8,888 nt of DNA, taken from positions 1-8,888 of the forward strand of contig DAOTWP010000004.1 in NCBI GenBank assembly GCA_034435675.1, read 5' to 3'. Both the position numbers and the translations under genes were made by a program. Below, piece after piece: positions 7,588 to 8,888 of the stretch (its first letter is position 1; each line of letters begins with the position of its first letter). Origin of the DNA: DAOTWP01 sp034435675. Its GTDB lineage: Bacteria > Chloroflexota > Anaerolineae > Aggregatilineales > Phototrophicaceae. A model generated the notes under the pieces. The model worked only from the letters and a program-made list of their open reading frames with translations. It did not search any database and was not told where the DNA came from.

Positions 7588-7647
7588 ATCATCACACCCT
7601 CTCAGGCGCGGCGATTTGCGCGGTTCGCGGTGGGGATTGCGGGGCAT
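7588..7647 (-). pseudogene. Remnant of the RAYT transposase N-terminus
   Basis: From ATG 7647 the frame reads MPRNPHREPRKSPRLRG, matching the first 17 residues of the complete transposase (MPRNPHRDPRKSPRLKG) with two substitutions. Recognisable similarity stops at about codon 20, where the sequence joins end copy 1. The frame then continues through the end repeat and palindrome to a stop at 7441, giving a 68-residue product with no transposase domain. The HUH motif and catalytic tyrosine are absent, so this is a dead copy. At DNA level about 11 of the 60 bases differ from the intact gene, several of them silent third-position changes. Confidence 0.8.
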
Positions 7648-7715
7648 TGGCGTTCATCTCTGTCGAATCAGACATTGGATTATTTGCATTTTACAGCACA
7701 AATCACCGTTTAACC
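7648..7715. repeat. RAYT leader, copy in the deleted unit
   Basis: These 68 noncoding bases upstream of the remnant ATG match 8384-8451 with only two mismatches, both within five bases of the start codon. Including the first bases of the palindrome, 7652-7722 and 8388-8458 are identical over 71 bases. The leader is AT-richer than the coding region and contains TAAAAT on the minus strand, a possible -10 for the transposase, without a convincing -35. Confidence 0.85.
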
Positions 7716-7776
7716 GTAGGGGCGGGTCTGAGTAGGGGCGGGTCTGAGTAGGGGCGGGTCTGAGACCCTCCCCTAC
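7716..7776. repeat. Three tandem 16-base palindrome halves ending in a full palindrome
   Basis: GTAGGGGCGGGTCTGA is repeated head to tail at 7716-7731, 7732-7747 and 7748-7763, then closed by GACCCTCCCCTAC to 7776. The last unit and the closing arm form a 29-base palindrome (7748-7776) with 14-base arms, one mismatch and a single central base. Any of the three left arms could pair with the one right arm. The foot is GTAG, as in REP elements processed by RAYT enzymes. Confidence 0.9.
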
Positions 7777-7787
7777 AGACACACACG

Positions 7788-7822
7788 CCCGCGCCTCATT
7801 GCGTTGCGTTGAGCGCTGCGCA
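7788..7822. repeat. Element end sequence, copy 2 of 3
   Basis: A 35-base sequence identical to 7552-7586, placed 11 bases after the palindrome. It is shared at the junction of the deleted unit (left) and the complete transposase unit (right) and lies 6 bases beyond the transposase stop codon. Confidence 0.9.
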
Positions 7823-7828
7823 GCAGGG

Positions 7829-8383
7829 TTACACAAAATAGCGGTCTGCTGCCCATTGCGCCGCGTTGCAGGCGATATATTCGCGCAGGGCAGTGCATGC
7901 CCCTTCGCTGCGGATGATATGGTCGTGGAAGCTGCGCTGCCACACCGGCGTGCCGGGCGTGCCGCGCAGAGGATTGATGCGGCGGGCGGAAAATGATTTC
8001 AAGGCGCGGACAACCTCCGTTAAACCGTGTTTTTTGCTGACGGCTGTAACGGTGTTTGTAGGGGCGGGTCTGAGACCCGCCCCTACACGGTCACGCGCAT
8101 GAACGTGTATATCACCTGTAATCAAAATAATCCCGTGAATGTGATTCGGCATAACGATGCATGCGTCTAATTCGATATTGGCGTAATGGTTGGGCAAATC
8201 GTCCCAGCACGCCCACACGATCTCCCCGAACGCATTGCAGCGCATTTCGCCCTCGACCACCGCGCCAAAGAGGTGTTCGCGCCGGTGCGTGCAGACGGTG
8301 ACGAAGTATGCGCCCTCTTGTGCGTAGTCGTAGCCTTTCAGGCGTGGGGATTTGCGCGGGTCACGGTGGGGATTGCGGGGCAT
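7829..8383 (-). CDS. REP-associated tyrosine transposase (RAYT, Y1/HUH family)
   Basis: A 184-aa protein of the IS200/IS605-like Y1 superfamily, at the usual length. The signatures run in order: N-terminal MPRNPHRDPRKSPRLKG; YFVTVCTHRREHLFG (26-40); the HUH motif in IVMPNHIHGI with metal-binding His81 and His83; KSFSARRINPLRGTPG (129-144); WQRSFHDHIIRSE (148-160); and REYIACN with Tyr169, which aligns with the catalytic tyrosine of the family. The key residues are present, so activity is plausible. The usual NP after the tyrosine is NA here. Residues 100-109 (VGAGLRPAPT) are encoded by a palindrome lying in frame in the loop between the HUH motif and the next conserved block. The ATG at 8383 agrees with the second copy; its ribosome binding site is weak. 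The gene probably acts on the hairpins around it. Confidence 0.92.
   Translation of the reverse strand: MPRNPHRDPRKSPRLKGYDYAQEGAYFVTVCTHRREHLFGAVVEGEMRCNAFGEIVWACWDDLPNHYANIELDACIVMPNHIHGIILITGDIHVHARDRVGAGLRPAPTNTVTAVSKKHGLTEVVRALKSFSARRINPLRGTPGTPVWQRSFHDHIIRSEGACTALREYIACNAAQWAADRYFV
8057..8087. repeat. Perfect GTAG-footed palindrome inside the transposase gene
   Basis: GTAGGGGCGGGTCT (8058-8071), one central G, then its exact reverse complement (8073-8086). One more T-A pair extends it to 8057-8087. The arm equals the first 14 bases of the 16-base unit at 7716-7763. On the coding strand the palindrome begins at codon 100 in phase 0 and adds no stop codon, giving VGAGLRPAPT. Confidence 0.95.
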
Positions 8384-8451
8384 CGGAGTTCATCTCTGTC
8401 GAATCAGACATTGGATTATTTGCATTTTACAGCACAAATCACCGTTTAACC
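8384..8451. repeat. RAYT leader, copy in the complete unit
   Basis: The noncoding region just upstream of the intact transposase ATG, matching 7648-7715 with two mismatches, both within five bases of the start codon. It should contain the transposase promoter and 5' untranslated region; TAAAAT on the minus strand is a candidate -10 without a clear -35. A short dyad, TGTC...GACA, also occurs in it. Confidence 0.85.
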
Positions 8452-8496
8452 GTAGGGGAGGGTCTGAGTAGGGGAGGATCTGAGACCCTCCCCTAC
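8452..8496. repeat. Two tandem 16-base palindrome halves ending in a full palindrome
   Basis: GTAGGGGAGGGTCTGA (8452-8467) is followed by GTAGGGGAGGATCTGA (8468-8483) and the closing GACCCTCCCCTAC (8484-8496). The second unit plus the closing arm make a 29-base palindrome with one mismatch; the first unit would match the closing arm perfectly. This copy has two left halves where the deleted unit has three, and an A where that unit has a C in the GGGGCGGG core. Confidence 0.9.
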
Positions 8497-8510
8497 TACA
8501 GACACACACG

Positions 8511-8544
8511 CCCGCGCCTCATTGCGTTGCGTTGAGCACTGCGC
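8511..8544. repeat. Element end sequence, copy 3 of 3
   Basis: Matches copies 1 and 2 over 34 bases with one change (GAGCACTGCGC instead of GAGCGCTGCGC). It follows the palindrome by 14 bases and marks the outer border of the complete unit. Confidence 0.88.
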
Positions 8545-8580
8545 TACATATCAAACATGGCGCGATCAATCGGTAAGGCG

Positions 8581-8598
8581 TTTGAGCAATGTCTCAAA
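8581..8598. repeat. Short inverted repeat downstream of the right-hand partial gene
   Basis: TTTGAG (8581-8586) and CTCAAA (8593-8598) flank a 6-base loop, about 32 bases past the stop of the gene at 8631. No T-run follows on the minus strand, so terminator function is uncertain. The rest of 8545-8630 shows nothing recognisable. Confidence 0.3.
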
Positions 8599-8630
8599 TC
8601 CTCGCAATCATGCAATCGCTCTGGATGGCT

Positions 8631-8888
8631 CTATGACTGCCTGATGATTTGAGCAAGTCGTTTTACTGCTTCATGCAAAGCCTCGCGATTTCTGGAAGCC
8701 CAATCAACGTTTAGACCGTCATCGTTCTGTTTGTCAGCGGGATATGGAGTTAACTCCTCGTCAACGATTCGAGCTAATTCGGCGTCGTCAGCAGCCATGC
8801 ACACCGCATTTGCTTTTCCGACGATACCTGCAAGCATCTCCAGATTTTTTTTGTCAGTCCCCAAAAACTGTTCATATTCTGAACGTGC
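8631..8888 (-). CDS. Unrecognised protein, C-terminal part only
   Basis: The frame is open from the window edge at 8888 to TAG at 8631, giving 85 residues of a protein that starts outside the window. A TTG at 8864 could serve as a start, but the frame continues upstream through ARSEYEQFLGTDKKNLEML with no stop and no ribosome binding site, so a partial gene is the better call. The visible part is soluble and rich in Ala, Glu, Asp and Lys, with likely helices (EMLAGIVGKANAVCMAADD, then NREALHEAVKRLAQIIRQS at the C-terminus) around a polar middle (ADKQNDDG). There is no membrane segment and no family motif I recognise. It is separated from the mobile element by 86 bases. Confidence 0.6.
   Translation of the reverse strand, partial: ARSEYEQFLGTDKKNLEMLAGIVGKANAVCMAADDAELARIVDEELTPYPADKQNDDGLNVDWASRNREALHEAVKRLAQIIRQS

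Larger units (their letters stand above)
7587..7822 (-). mobile_element. Internally deleted, non-autonomous derivative of the RAYT element
   Basis: This unit has the same order as the complete element on its right: transposase start, leader, GTAG-footed palindrome, CA-rich spacer, end sequence. The transposase after codon ~20 is missing, so codon 20 lies one base from end copy 1. The end-to-end period is 236 bases here and 723 in the complete unit. The 487-base difference is fully explained by a deletion of about 500 bases, one extra 16-base palindrome half (+16), and three bases missing near the palindrome (-3). It could be mobilised only in trans. Confidence 0.8.
7823..8544 (-). mobile_element. 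Complete RAYT element (transposase, leader, palindrome, end)
   Basis: Read on the minus strand, the unit runs from end copy 3 (8511-8544) through a CA-rich spacer, a GTAG-footed palindrome (8452-8496) and a 68-base leader (8384-8451) to the transposase (8383-7829). The next end copy follows immediately at 7822. Tandem repetition with the deleted unit defines its borders. No target-site duplication could be identified. By family knowledge, RAYT elements act as single-stranded DNA nucleases on REP hairpins and spread REPs through the genome. Confidence 0.8.

Noticed and set aside
7852..7874. A further partial copy of the 35-base end inside the transposase C-terminus
   Set aside because: It shares CATTGCG and GCGTTG with the end sequence but is too diverged, and it encodes a conserved part of the protein.
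7504..8544. CRISPR array
   Set aside because: The repeats are unevenly spaced, the sequences between them are themselves repeated, and no cas gene is present. A RAYT/REP island explains them.
8862..8864. TTG at 8864 as a true start of the right-hand gene
   Set aside because: The frame stays open to the window edge and no ribosome binding site is visible, so a gene truncated by the window is more likely.

Overview
The window suggests a GC-rich, free-living bacterium with heavy two-component signalling. The best guess is a member of the Chloroflexota (Anaerolineae-like). This guess rests on the GTAGGGG...CCCCTAC palindromes, on the VGAGLRPAPT peptide they encode when they lie in a reading frame, and on the style of the multi-PAS/GAF kinases. 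No marker gene is present, so the assignment is an inference.

Layout: every convincing gene lies on the minus strand. Read in the direction of transcription, from right to left: (1) the C-terminal part of an unrecognised protein (8631-8888, running off the window); (2) a mobile-element island (7504-8544); (3) a roughly 400-base gene-free stretch that is AT-rich in its middle; (4) a 1195-aa membrane histidine kinase with six PAS domains (3510-7097); (5) a NarL/FixJ-type response regulator with a LuxR helix-turn-helix (2809-3456); (6) a 647-aa membrane histidine kinase with GAF, HisKA and HATPase domains (737-2680); (7) a single-domain receiver that overlaps the kinase stop by 8 bases (346-744); (8) the start of a further receiver protein (1-212, running off the window). 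Genes 4-8 look like one signalling cluster. The six-PAS kinase probably signals to the LuxR-type regulator (transcriptional output). The GAF kinase probably signals to one or both downstream receivers, which show no DNA-binding domain in the part seen.

The mobile island is the most interesting part. It holds a complete REP-associated tyrosine transposase (RAYT; HUH motif His81/His83, nucleophile candidate Tyr169) in a unit of about 720 bases. Beside it, in the same orientation, is a 236-base internally deleted derivative that keeps only the first ~20 codons of the transposase plus the whole leader and palindrome. Three copies of a 34-35 base end sequence (7552, 7788, 8511) bound the two units. 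Each is preceded by a hairpin with GTAG at its foot, the tetranucleotide known from REP/RAYT systems. A near-perfect copy of the same palindrome sits in frame inside the transposase gene. The noncoding leader of the two units is almost identical, while the short shared coding segment has diverged more. This points to recent movement, homogenisation or functional constraint of the noncoding end.

No tRNA, rRNA, CRISPR array or riboswitch was recognised.
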